Assembly (NCBI GenBank): GCA_009869945.1
Contig: WIXG01000246.1
Span: forward strand, 1 to 64,000
Direction of reading: 5' to 3'
Source of the DNA: Mesaphorura yosii
Taxonomy: Eukaryota > Arthropoda > Collembola > Poduromorpha > Tullbergiidae
DNA length: 64,000 nucleotides
The notes under the pieces are model-generated. The model saw only the letters and a list, made by a program, of their open reading frames with translations, was not told where the DNA came from and ran no database searches. Of the stretch, positions 44,881 through 58,000 are shown piece by piece. Both the position numbers and the translations under genes were made by a program. How positions within the stretch are numbered: position 1 is the first letter of the stretch; each line of letters opens with the position of its first letter.

Positions 44881-47250
44881 TCAACTTGATGATTTCATCT
44901 TGGAGTCAGTGGCTTTCACAGTCTTTGTCATCTGAGCAATCTTTCGTTTAACTCCACTTTTATCAGCCTCGTCCTAAAGAATAACATCCAACAAATAATC
45001 TTTGAACTCATGGTTTTTAATTTGTTGCCATTTTATCCTGCTCTTACCGCTAGCTGCGCCTTTAAGCTAGCCAAAGCCTCTTTGAATTTTCCCTCCAGAG
45101 GTTTGAGATCAGAATTCTTAATTGCAGTTCTTTCTATATCTGCTTTTCCGACAGTCTTCATGATCTTCTTGAACGATCCAATCTAAGTTATGGGAAGAAA
45201 TGCCCGATTTAGAAAATACCCACGACTGACGAATGCTAACGGAGAACCCACCTGATGCTTCTCAATCAAACTCACTGCATTTCCAAGCCTGCCAGCTCTG
45301 GCAGTTCGTCCAATTCGATGGATATACGTTTTAGCCTGTGCTGGTAGGTCGTACGATATTACATAGTCTACAGAAGGAATGTCAATTCCTCTCGACATTT
45401 GATCCGACGTGACCAATCTGGAAAAAAGGAATCATTGCTTGTATGATTAATCACCTTATAGACAGATTACAGCGCATAGATAGAAGCAAAGAGTAACTTA
45501 CACTTCAATCGCTCCACTTGCAAACTTCTTGAGCGTAAGATCTCTTGTGTACGGAGTCCATTTGGAAGAAATTTCTCTAACATTTACATTGCCCATCGAC
45601 TTCAGGAGAATACAAAGTCTGTGGGTATTCTCTTTAGTGTTTACGAAGCATAGCACACGCTGCCACTTGAATTTTGATATCAGACACGCTAATATTAAAG
45701 GCTTTAGCTCCTTTTGACACAACACAAACGACTCCTTTAATTCCAAAGGTGTAGTGTATTTTCCTATGAAGTTGTCGGAAATATCCGCTCCGGGTGCAGC
45801 TGCAATTTGTGTCTCTACGTCTTCAGATGATACTTTACTTTCTTTCTTCTCCACAATTGAAGTAAATAGCTTCGGTTGAAACAAATGTAGTGCTTCCAAA
45901 GTTTCCGAATTTTGTGATAATGTTGCAGAAAACAGGAGTTTGTGGAAACTTTTCAGGTGTAAATCTACTGTCCGTAAGTTCAATGGCATCCATGGCTGGG
46001 ATTGCTCTGCAATCAAATAATTGTTATCAATATTCATTCAGGAATATAGCTGAAATAGATTTAGTAAACGTATTTACCTGAACTATGATGAGACCAGAAT
46101 TTCACTTCTAATCGGTGCAGCCAATCCCCTTGTTGATCATCCAAAGTTCGGTCAGCCTCTTTAAAGTGAAAAATGAGATCAATTCTAGGTCAGGCTGGAT
46201 AAATTTAATGGTCAAGTTTCGAGAGTTTCATATTTTAGTTTACCATCAACAACGAGGAATTCCAGGTTCGAGATATCGAAGCCCTCCGTGTGCTCGATGT
46301 GATCAATTAATCGACCGGGTGTAGTAACAATTATGTTGTAAGGTATTCGAGATTTCCCGTTCAATGCAACTTTTAGAAGAGACCGTTTCTCAGATGTCAG
46401 AGAAACTTTCTTCGAAAGAAGGAATACTCTTAAGCTTGTGCCGGCACAGTAGCTTGTAAAAACGTCGAAGATTTGCGAGGCAAGCATGTCAGTAGGCAGA
46501 ACGATGAGTGCTTGTATTTTCGGCGTGAGGGACTTGTTCATTAAAATCTGCGAAAGCACAGTGAACGCTTAGGTACCGCTCTACTAATTCGTATTATTAC
46601 AATTACTATTTCTAAAAAGCTTACATGTACGAGGGGCAACACGTACGCCAACGTCTTCCCACTACCGGTTGGGGCTGAGACGCAAATATCCGACGGACGA
46701 AGCAGCTTAGGTGAATGCGCCTGAATTACCCATGGAATCACTTGCTTCTGAACTGAAAGTAAAAGTAACACATAATAGACACACAGGCACTGATCAGCGA
46801 AACGCGGGACAGGAGTGCCTCAACACAGGAAGGAATCTTACCGGGAAAGAAGTAGTTGATAAAATTCTGCTGCAATAGCGAAGTCAAATGAGGACAAAGA
46901 CCAAGTGACACGATGGAACTTTGGTCGTCATTTAGGTTTGAGCTAACTACGTAAGGATGAGATAGCCAATATGGCAGCGTTGATTTAACCTGCAAATCAA
47001 ATAGGACACTGATTAAGAACTTAATAAACCAACAAACGACCAATGAGGCCATCCTTAGAATTTTTCTCACCGCTTGTTTATTATGCTGTCCAACGTTTCC
47101 TATCACCGTGAAGCCTCCAACTTCCATTCCCTTGATATCAGTCGCACGCTTCTTTCTTTTTGCTTTCTTTGGCGGTGGAGGTTTTGAATCAGCCTGAGCT
47201 GCTTCTTCTGCACTCATTAAGACGGAGGCGGAGGACACTTCTGCGGTCAT
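44881..47250 (-). CDS. DDX51: DEAD-box RNA helicase DDX51 (yeast Dbp6)
   Basis: Nine exons (47071-47250, 46842-46989, 46625-46752, 46244-46547, 46078-46158, 45502-46006, 45252-45417, 45048-45182, 44881-44973) encode 579 residues. Motifs in order are APTGSGKT (about 136-143), IIVTTPGRLIDHIEHTEGFD, VVDEAD (about 251-256, across an intron), LLFSATLSQN, LCFVNTKENTHRL, SRGIDIPSVD and HRIGRTARAG. The text around LPYWLSHP near the N-terminus and GRLIDHI is typical of DDX51 among helicases. Its known role is in the nucleolus in assembly of the large ribosomal subunit. The N-terminus has a Lys-rich nuclear-type signal (PPPPKKAKRKKR). The gene is convergent with the ADGF gene, with 99 bases between stops. 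Confidence 0.93.
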
Positions 47251-48488
47251 TTTTATATTTTAAATCTTCGGAAACGTTATCTCTTAATCCGATCATTAAA
47301 TTCAGAATGCGAATAATTAGTGTATCAACTTCCAAAATGTTCAATGAAAGTTGAGTTGAGTCTGTCGTAACGTAAACTGCGAGTCCCTGTCCACATGTTA
47401 GCTTGAACTTGGCTTCACGTGATGAATGCAAGGATTTGCTCGGATTGGAGATGATCTTTGTTGAGAAACAAGCTAAGCATAAGCTTCTCGAAGCTGATAA
47501 ATTGGATAAGTGTGTGCAAAGTTGTGATGTGACGCGTTATCATATGCGCAATGCGAAGATGCAATGAATTCTTTATTTCCGGCTTAATGAAATGCCTTTT
47601 GCTTTCAATGTTTTCTTGATTTCCATTATATCAATCCATTTATTTGACTAGTTTCGCATTAAGTTTATTTTATAAGAACCCACAACTTAATAATCCATAT
47701 TCGAATTGTATGGGCTTAAAAGACAAGACGCACAACTTAAAAGTTTCCATTACAAAGTTCCCTTGCAAACAAAGATTACAATTCAATCCTCCGAATCTAT
47801 TCGAAATTCTCAAGTCGCAAACTTTTGCAATAGAATTTTAACTAGATTTTCACAGCTTAGTTATGTCATTTGTAAATATTCCAACGTCTAATTTTTAATT
47901 TCTCTTAAGTAAGTACTTATCAGTAGTAGCACAAGATAGAAGCTCTTCTTTTTGTTACATGAATTAAGATTACTTGGGTTGACTAGGACATACGTTTAAG
48001 TTAAGCTGTAAATGATTCGAGTTATTAAAGCTTATTAAACAAACAGCCATTTTTCATGGTTTAAAATACAGTTATTGTTGTAAAAGCATGTTAAATTAAA
48101 ATATCAGTTAGAGAGATTACATTACATTAAGCTTACGTTGTTAGATAATTGTGAAATGAATGATAATAACCGCCATTGACCAGCAATGGAGTCTCTGCGC
48201 TCTACACTTGAAATAATATTTCTTTCATTCCACAGCTCAAGTACACGATTGAATCTTACAGGTTTAAGTTCCTTAAGTAATCCTTAAGTTTCACAATATT
48301 AAATGCGGGGCGGTGGCGCGGCGGCGATAGAATTAATAAGTCTCTAAGTTGTCTGTACAAAAGTTAAAGGTCATCAGGTCATTAGTTCTCTTTTGTAAAG
48401 GTTCCCATTATTTCTTGAATTTTTTTGCGCACATGAAAAGAGATACAAGAATAATTCCAATTGAAAACGGCAACAGGATCATCATCTG
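47251..48488. other. Region between DDX51 and PDE4
   Basis: The right part is the 3' UTR of the PDE4 gene. A GC-rich patch (gcggggcggtggcgcggcggcg) sits at 48305-48326. Open frames near 47644-47891 are AT-rich and not supported. Confidence 0.4.
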
Positions 48489-49055
48489 TCACCTTTTTAA
48501 TACATTCCTCATCTTACTCATAAGTCTTCGGTACACGGAAGGTGAAACAGAAGACGCGGATTTGTCTTTAGCCTCACCCTGGACATGAAGCGTTCCACTA
48601 GCACTATTACTACCGCTACTCGTGGAAGGTTTACAGGCTTCTTCGATATCACTTTGATCACTTGATGCAGATGCTGATAAGGATGCTAACAAATACTTTT
48701 TGCTCTTGTTTAAAATTCCACCTGCTCCAGAACTGACAGAACCAGCTGCCGCTGCTGGAGTTGCATTCTCAGTACATTTTGCGGAACTATCCACTTTGGC
48801 TTTGGTTTCAGGTTTTGCACTACCTTTAGTTCCTTGACAGCCTCCTTGCGCCTTGTAACTAAAATATGATCCTCCACCTCCAAGAGACTCTTTGTCAGGT
48901 GAAAGCATTGACTCCTCTGCCACAACTAACGGAGCTCTATGACTACTGTTACCACTACTGCTTCTACTGACTTGCTGCTGCGTAACACGGTCATCTATTA
49001 ACAGGATACTACGGTCTGCAGCGATGCTACTGCGATGACCAAGTCTGGGTAGATG
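48489..49055 (-). other. In-frame open extension after the PDE4 stop codon
   Basis: Directly after the TGA at 49056-49058 the same frame stays open for 188 codons to a TAA at 48489-48491. It begins HLPRLGHRSSIAADRSILLI, continues with Ser/Ala/Gly-rich text (TPAAAAGSVSSGAGGILNKS), and ends with a basic helix RRLMSKMRNVLKR. The stop is followed by C (TGA-C), a leaky context. A phase-matched alternative intron also exists, with donor gtaata in the last PDE4 exon and acceptor ctgcag downstream. It would skip about 81 bases including the stop. Either route would give a longer C-terminus. Confidence 0.5.
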
Positions 49056-52000
49056 TCATTTGTCGATATCGTCTTCGTCTTCTTCAATGATATTACTATG
49101 AGTTGCTGGCGACGACTCGTCAGCAGCAAGGGTGAAAATTGGACGTTTGCTCTCTTCCGTCGGCGCTGGTGGTGGGGACGGCGGTATGGTCGACAAATAC
49201 CAATCTCGATTATCTTCTAGTGTGTCTAAGATCTCCTGCGCATCTGGATGAACGAGGTCGGCCCATGTTTCCCAGAGTGGATGGACAATGTAATCGATAA
49301 ATCCAACCTATCTCGATAAGGAAAGAGAACATGTGACTAACACAATTCAAGCTTAGTGTCTACACCAGACAATGTCTGTCGTACCTGTGTTTTCTCCACT
49401 GTCGAGTTATATCGATCGCACATCGGGGACATCGGAAGCCCTTGCTCTCGTTCTTTATCACCCTGTTTATAAAATTCTTCCATGACTCGGCCAACCCATT
49501 TTCTGTATACAGCAAGTGGTTTGGTTGGGTTGCTTAAGTCAGCGCAATGAACCATGTTTTGTAGAACCTATAGCATAAATTAAATCAGTAAAGTAATTTG
49601 ATTTCGCCTCTGGCATGCATGAAATGTATTCACAAACCTGTATCCTGTCAGTATAATTATCCAGCAACAATACTCCAGAACCAGCCACCTTCTTAGTCTC
49701 AACCATAGTTTTCAAATCAGCCAATAAACTCATATGTTTTGACATGTCCTGTGAAATAGGTGCAACAGAAGTCAGAAACATTGAAGTAAATTGTTAAGGC
49801 AAAATCGAACGACTTTCCGCTTTTTCGATTGTCAGATTCGTTTGAATATTCACTTGTATGAACAAAGTCTTCCGCAAATTGTTGGGTTGGTTGAAGTTGA
49901 AGTGCTACTTTGTTTCTCATTTTACTCCTTCGAAATATTGGCAAATATTGCGGAAAATAAGAATTTCTTTAAAACCTAAGATATCCCCTCCTTACTTAGT
50001 GGACGAGTACAAAAAGATTATCAGCACTGGTTTGTATGAGCGCCAAGTTTTGGACGAATACGGTGTCAAGTGTACAAACCAAATCAAAAATCAAAGTGGG
50101 ATGGTGAAACACGTGAAAAGACATGATAAGGAACTTGGGAACGCACAATCACGGAAACTATCGTCACTATCCCTGCCTTCACCTGACTCAAAAGCCTGAA
50201 CTTCTCAAAATTGGACTACCGGGACAGCAAGAATCTTCAAGGCCAATCATCAAAGCAACACTGACAAGAAAAGTTTTTTCTTACCGTCGCAAGAACCATG
50301 TCGATGACCATTTTTCTAAGAGTCAATCTTTGTTTCTTGGTTAAGTTCTCAAAAATATCACATCCTTCACTTTGTAGTAACTTGAATCCAACAGCTAAGT
50401 GATGATTTTCAAGCACCGATTCGTCATTGTACATTAAAGCAAGCTCGGAAGCTGAGTTGACAAGAAATTGATTTGTTAACCCGGGATGATCGACGTCGTG
50501 AATTGCTGCTGCGAAAAGAGCGGCCACTGTTTCTAAGCTTGTGAAGACATTCTGAAATTAATATCAAAAACATTTAGTTGGCTGAATTTTGAAACGATTT
50601 TCTTCGTAATTGGGCTGAAATTACATACCTCAAGTGCTGGAGAACTCAGCAAGCAGTGCACCGATTGCACAACGTCAGCAGCATGCACGCTGTTATGATA
50701 AGGTACCTCCTGTATGTAATGATCTTCCAATGTCGTCAGAAATGACACCAAATTCTTCGCTGGAATTTTCAACGTCTTCAGCAGATCTCGTGACTAAAAT
50801 TCAAAGAACAAAAAGAAATGATGATGGATTTCGCAAAGATGAAAGCAAGTCACCACTTGAGCGAACAGCAGCTTCAGCACTTACTTGAAATATGTGATAC
50901 ACAACACAGGTGAGTGGTTTTTGGTGTGTTAAGTCGGCAATTAGGAACACATCGATTCCCCAATTATCAATTTGATCCAGAATCTAAATATTTTGATTTT
51001 AGAATTTTTAGAAACCAATGAAGTAAAGTCATGCTCAAGTTTTCCTTAAAGTTGTCCAACTTACCTCTTCAAGCTCGTCTTCTTTATCAACAGAACAACC
51101 AAATTTTGGCAAAATATCCTCGGTTATGCTATTGGATGGTTTTAAACCTGCGACATAAATAAAAGAGATGATTTGGTTATCCGACTACCAAAGACTACCT
51201 AGGATTAAGAAAAACTGACCAGAAATGTGGCTCATGATTGCTGCTTTGTTGCTCCCTTTGCTCTTGTAATTTTCGTCCTGTGTTCCTCGCTGCTGGTCTG
51301 CTGCATCGTTAACTTCATCGATTCTTAGCGATGGGAGATCAAGTTCCTGTTGCTTGTCTGCGCAGAATCAGAATGAATACGAAATTAATTTTGTGACTAA
51401 TTCCCATGAAGAAGTAATTTAGGTCTTTCATCAAATGGCACGTACCGAGAAATGTAGTGCAAATGTATTCGGAGATTTGGTTGCCAGATTTTGAAGATTC
51501 TGAAAAGTGACTCAGTTCTTTGTTCAGCATTCGTTTGAACTGAAATTTTCAAAGGAAGGGAATGAATGAAATGAATTAGCTCAACTTAACCGTAAAAGAC
51601 GTGCAACGCGCTTGCCAAGTTGCAAATTCTGAGTAGTCTGACAGCGTATATTCTCTGGTTAATGTACCTTAGAAGATGCCATATCTGAAACACTTCGATG
51701 TGTCTGTATTGTCTCAAGTTGATCCAAACACCAGTCCAACTCGTCCAGCGTCTCCATCGCCATTTTTTGAAATGACTCGTCTGCAAGAGACAATGTGATT
51801 GATTTTATACTTGCAAAAAACTGTTGGGATAAGAAACTGGAATTTGTATTGCGTCGACATTGACAAACTAATTAACTGTAATTAAACGTTAAACCGAACG
51901 GATTCTGTCGCCAGCCCAAAGTGAGGTGAGATTCCTCAGAAAGTCAAAAGGATAAAAACAATTTTAGTGAGAAAGGTAAGGGTACGTCTATCGCAGTCGG

Positions 52001-55000
52001 TTTACAGAGACAAACTGCGTAATTCCGATTCGGAGGTTAACCAGTGAGATTATGCAACCAGATATCACCAACAGAAGTATGGGACATGATGACAAATTAA
52101 CCACATTGCTAATTAGAGTTCGACGAGTTCGAATGGAGAAATGGTTAACAAACCGGTTTCGATATTCAGGGACACTACAAGTCGTACAAGTGTCATTTAA
52201 GTCAAAGTTAACTGACGTGATCGATGTACAGTATTTACTTCTTTATGCCGACGGACAGACTACTTCTATACGTAATCGTCTAATCGTTAAGTGCAGCAGT
52301 GCAACGTAGCAACTCGCACGTAGACGCTGCTCTGAGCGTCCTACAAGACTTCACGTACACACCTGTTAAATCTTATTCTTTTGAGGCCTGTGACAAGAAC
52401 ATGCCGTCTAGTCTGGCTAGCGAGTTTTGACACTAACATGCATGAGGCATGACGGTGACGGTCCAGGCGCCAGTGTCAGTATAGCCACGAATCGTTTTGG
52501 AGTTTTTGCTTACCTCCTAAGTTGCTTCCCACCGAGATGTTGGTTGCAGGCGCAGGTTTTGTTTCGGCTGTAGTTGAACTCGATGAAGATCTTCTCGACC
52601 TTTACACGCAAAAGAAAAAAGATTAATTAACTGCATGCAAAGCAATTTAACAATTAAAAAGAGCGATCATGCACGACGTACCGATGTGATGATAAATTTG
52701 TCAATGAAATGTAGTTGTTTCGAACTGATCTTAAGCTGGCCAATATTTGAGCGAATGGTGTTACAATTAAATCCGCGTTTTCCGCATTGAATCCAATGGC
52801 CGCAGATGAACCTGTTTGCCTACAGCGCAGGTGAAGGAAAATAAACATCAAATTAGTATAACACGGATCACGGGGTTAATTAGCGCAGTGCGTCTTCCGT
52901 TGCGTGCCGCCTCCTTAATTAAACATTTACTACTAGTTAGAATTATAGCTTCGCTCCGGTTCTTTCCGTGTGATTTCATTCCGGCCATTAACTCTGTCGC
53001 AGCTCAACAATGGTAATTACTGGTGGGAACTTACAAGTGCTGCAGGTTCTCAATGGCGCTAGGATCCCCAGTGGTGATGGCAGCAGCACTGGCGGCAGCC
53101 GCGTTATGAATGAACTGTATTCGGTTCTTAAACAGGTTATTCTCATTTTCGAGCTTATCCCAGAACGAACTTCGATGCTTAATCCGTAACACTGAAGTGC
53201 TTAATGTTCGTGGCAATTTACCGCCAGTGCTATTCTGCTTAATCAGACTCAACCCTCCTGACTTCAACTGGGCTTTAGCTGTCGTTGCTGTCGCCATTGT
53301 CACTCCATCACTTTGGCTTATCGTGGCTGCCGTGGTTGACGTGCTCTCCGATACTGCAGTCACTGTCACGGTCGCAATCTGTACATCTTGGTCGGCGCCT
53401 GGACAGGCCGGATCAGCAAAATCGGTGCAGCCTGAACTCGTATTAATTGCGGACGAAGACAGCGATTGTTGCACAACTCTGGTAGACTTCACAGATGATG
53501 ATGAGGAGGACGAGGATGTTGATCCCACTTTGGTGATTACCTTGTTTTTGTTGCCAATCATTTTGAAGCTCGATGCAGGACGCGTTATTGTTGCTTGATT
53601 CGTTGCCTTTGTTTCTCAGTCGACTGTATTGTCGTTGCTTGCAGGACCGTACGCAGAATCAATGGATTTCGAGATTACAGCATAATTCTTCAGGAACTGA
53701 ATGAATCACATTCACGAGACACGACTCACGACGGAGTTACAACTGATTACATCGACTTAAGAATGTTCTACACGACGAATGAGTGTGTAAGACGTAGCAT
53801 TGGCAGAAGTGCACTAAATTAAAATCGGAGGAACGGATCGATGACTGTGATGCGTGATAGCGACTAGTGATGACGATGGCCACGATGATGGAGGACACAG
53901 ATAAATCATGATGGGCCGAGAAAAGAGCCACTACCACCACCACTATCACTCTACACCGCAAAATGCAGCACAATAAAACAGTGCAGCATTTTTAAGAAGC
54001 CAGGAGGAAGCTCAGACATGGGCACGAGCAAGAGGAGCAGTTGTTACGTAATTCCAGTCTCTTGGTGTGAGTACAAAAATCCCTTTTTATAGACCACGAC
54101 CACGAAAAATGCTCTTACTACTTGGCTACCGTATTCCAATTCCCACTTACGGCTCCGCCGTCGGTAAATACATACATGGGTAAGTAAACAGTGCAAAAGT
54201 GGTCTGTATTGCAAATATTGCGTTTGCGAAAAGAATTGTCTTTTCCCAGGTGTACTCTTGGCTGCGACGATACAAAACCCAGCACGCAGCATGCCGAGAG
54301 CGGAGCAGATGATGATACACGAAGGGTGTAAATATGTACACAGAAATAATACAGAGTAAAGTGGAGCACAAGTACAGAGGAGACTATGGAGAGGAGCGAA
54401 TGCGAATGGAACGAACCCCAGAAGCCAGTAGCAGCAGTAGGAGAGAAGGAGCTTTTACTTTAATAGTACATCAAATTATCATATCATGAAGTTGTGTAAT
54501 GAGAAGCCACTTCAGCATTCAGCATTCAGCTCCGGCCTGCCTGCTTCTGTGCACTACGCTGCTGCGTATTTCTATCGTTCGTGGTATGCAGGTAGGACGA
54601 ACGGAAACGGAATTCTGGAGGAGTGCGGTGCAGCAGCAGTGAATTTGAGGGGCTTATGTCTTAATAGAAAGCTAGAGGCGAAGAGTGACTACACCAAAGT
54701 TTGCGCTTGGCTTTTTTGATACTCCTAATAATAATGCTCGTGCTAGTTCTTGTGCCACCGTGCTTTTACTTATGCATGTAATACCACCAGCGACTGCTCA
54801 TTGTTCACAGCGCACGAGAACGTGCCTGGATTGCTTGTGAAAGTCGACACAGCACGGTGATGCGATGCGGCAGCGTTCGAGTTCGGGTCGGAAACGAATA
54901 CGAAAATCCGTTTGGAGTTCTGGGAAAATTCCTAGCCGAACGAAGCACGATACTCGATACACGTACGATGTACGCGACTATCAGTTGCTCCTGAATCGTG

Positions 55001-58000
55001 AATAATGATGAAAGCCGAGCGAGAGAAAGCATATTTGATATTTGATTTGATTCCTTTCTCCAGTATTATCACTGCTTGAACTTTGCTCTGCTTTGTGCGG
55101 AGAAAGAGGCAAGATTCGAATGCGCACAATACAAGAATTCGAATTCGTGCACACTCAATCAATCGTGCATGTTATTGCTATCAATATCCGGGAACATGGA
55201 GCATGGAAATGCGAACTAAAGGAGTGGCGTGGCACAGCCATGGCGATGTTATGCTTGAATGGTCTTTTGTCTTGTCCTTTCTCTGGCTTTTCTCATCTTC
55301 TTCGTTCAATTCCAGGAAAGTGTTTCTAATAAAATTTCAAGAGCCTGAGCACCGAAAGCTTGAGCACGTACGCAGCAGACACAGAAACAGAAGGAGCATT
55401 CATGGACCGCGCGGCGCTCACGACTAAAGTGTTTTTAACCCGCAAGGGAATTATGAACATGTGCCAAAAAAATAGAAAAAGATGTACTGCGAGATTGGGA
55501 ATTGTGAATCTAATCAAAAATCTGCTTCAAACATACTGTATCGCTGTCTGCATCAAATTGGAAACATGAAGGCGTACAAATCCATGTCTCGTCTCGCCTC
55601 GTGCGCTCAAACATTCTCTCACGCACAACTTTTACAATCAGCACTGAGCTTCCGCCTGTCAGTGGATTTGCACTAATTAAAGTCTTGGAGTTGTAAAGCC
55701 CTCTGTCAACGAGTTGCGGACAAGATTCAGGAAGTGAGACAAAGATCTTCGTCTCTGGTCTCCCATCTTCGAGGAATTTGTTATTCTTTCGCGATACGCT
55801 CGTGCGTCGCAGTCGTCCTGATTTCATCAGCACCAGTTTCTCATTTCTGCGGAATTACATCACAGTCACATTACTTGCGTAGGTGATCAGTGCCAAATAA
55901 ATTTTGTACTCATGTCTCGTACATCGCATGATTCGTCACTTGCTCGTCGCTCCTTCGTTCGCAGTCATCGAAGTGGCGTGACGTGTGCAGTAATTTGGCG
56001 TAGTCCACTCGCAGCACATGGCTTGGCTCGTGGCGACTGACTAATGCTCTGCTCTATTTCGTTTTTCTTGGGCCGGTTGCATGACTCGAGTATGACATAT
56101 TTTGTTGTGACATGTCATGTGTGTAGCGTGTAATATGTAAGGCATTCTCATACAATGTGAATGATGAAAGACGTACCGACTCACAGAACAGCAAAATGTA
56201 CAAAGGCAAGGCTTCCTCGCCAAGATTACATCATGGTTCTCATCAACCGTCATCCATCAGCTCAAGTTGAATGAATTAGGGAATGATTAATTGCGCACTT
56301 GTTTTCGTTTTAGCATTTTGTCAATCGGAAGAGGACAAAGACACGGACGCGGAGAACACGGAGCGAAGCGTAATGAAAATTAATGGCACGCGGCGGCGGC
56401 TCTCGAGCGCGTGCACTGGAAGAGAAGTGCTGCTGGAAATTTACAATTGACGTAATGGTCGTTACATACCCGGCCAGCATGGCGAAGGGTTGTCCTTCAT
56501 CCGTCGAGATGATGCTCGAATTCCGCGACATGTTGCTTCCAGTGGCCACTCCACCGGAACCCGAAGGTACTTTGTTATCATTAATGTAATCAATGTCAGC
56601 TTTGTATAAAAATGATTCTCGACGACCACCAGCTCGTCCTGCAGGAGGCTGGCCAGCGCTCGGGTCGAACAGTCTTGCGTTTGTAGATCCATTATTATCA
56701 ACGTCAAAGCTGTGCGGCGAACGACGGTCGTGATAGGCATGTCACGTAGAAAATTGATTTCGGGAATTGATTCGAGGCCAAGCCAAATGCGGTTCCAAGA
56801 AGCAGGTTGCAGGTAGGATGAAGAAGAGTACCGAGAATTGAGAAAATACGAATGCGAGATTAGATTTTGTCAACCGTGGCGTGATTTGAGTTCGGGCTTT
56901 GTCTCGGACTCTGTGTCCGTCTCCCAAAAAAATAAAATGAACTCCTGAGCCTTTTCTCATTTAATATACGACCTTGGAGTTGAGGCTTAAAGGAAAATCG
57001 CTGACCACGAAACACCAATTTGACAAACATTTTAAAATACAAATAAACAGCGCAGTGTGTGGTAAATAAATAGCAATGGCATGTTACCAGTAGAACGGCA
57101 AGACGGATAAATCCGGATTGCAGTTCAGCGCAGTTAAAACAGCTTTAAACTTTGATTACCAGATTACCCAACAAAACAACATAAAAACTGGTTTCATTTC
57201 AGAGTACAAGCAGCACTTTACGCGCGCGTAGTCGTAAAATCCTTAATTTCCATAATTAAATGAGTTTTTGCACCTCAAACCGCGCAATTATTGGCTAATG
57301 CGTACTTTCGAGTCTCATTAAATTGTTTATAGCTAAAAGCACACCTTTTATGAGCATTCTTCGATGTTGTTCTCCGTGGAACCGGCCTGCTGCCGCTGCC
57401 AGTGCCAGAATAGTGATTCTCTTTGTTTGCGCTATGATTATGGTTATGATTAGAGCGACTATGCCTAAATATGGACTTAAAACTGTCAAAATGACTTATG
57501 TTAATTTGCCGTGGACTTCTTCTTGTGCTCGTGCCACTGCCACCTCCGCCCGACTCCCTGACCCATGAAATTGTGCCTGGCGATTTTCGGTAGCTTTGAA
57601 GTCTAATGTTGTGATTGTCAAACTCGAATCGAGAACTCGCACTGTAATTTCTCGGCATGCTGTAGCTGCTGCAAGCCAATGCAATGGAATGAGAAAATCG
57701 TGTGGATGTGAACTTTGGTTCTGGAATTTGCTCTAGCACTACGAATCAATGATTGGTGCTAATCCTGTAATCCGCTAGAACAACACTTCAAACTGGGTGC
57801 GGTGCGGGCACAAATATAAATAGCAAATGCCGGATGTCACGAGTAAGTCAGCAGAACGCAAGACAGGACGCAGGCGAATGAGTGCGAGATCACAATTCAT
57901 TAGTCCCACTAACAAAACATTGCAAGTCCTTGTCCATAGTATTGATTTTTGGAACAGGACGCGGGGCGGACTCAACCCAACCTCAGCCAGCTCGTGCCGC

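Noticed and set aside
53110-53598. 162-codon plus-strand frame
   Set aside because: Complement of the Ser/Thr-rich PDE4 first exon; no independent support.
54044-56253. Search for genes nested in the PDE4 intron, as in fly dunce
   Set aside because: Only short frames without motifs were found.
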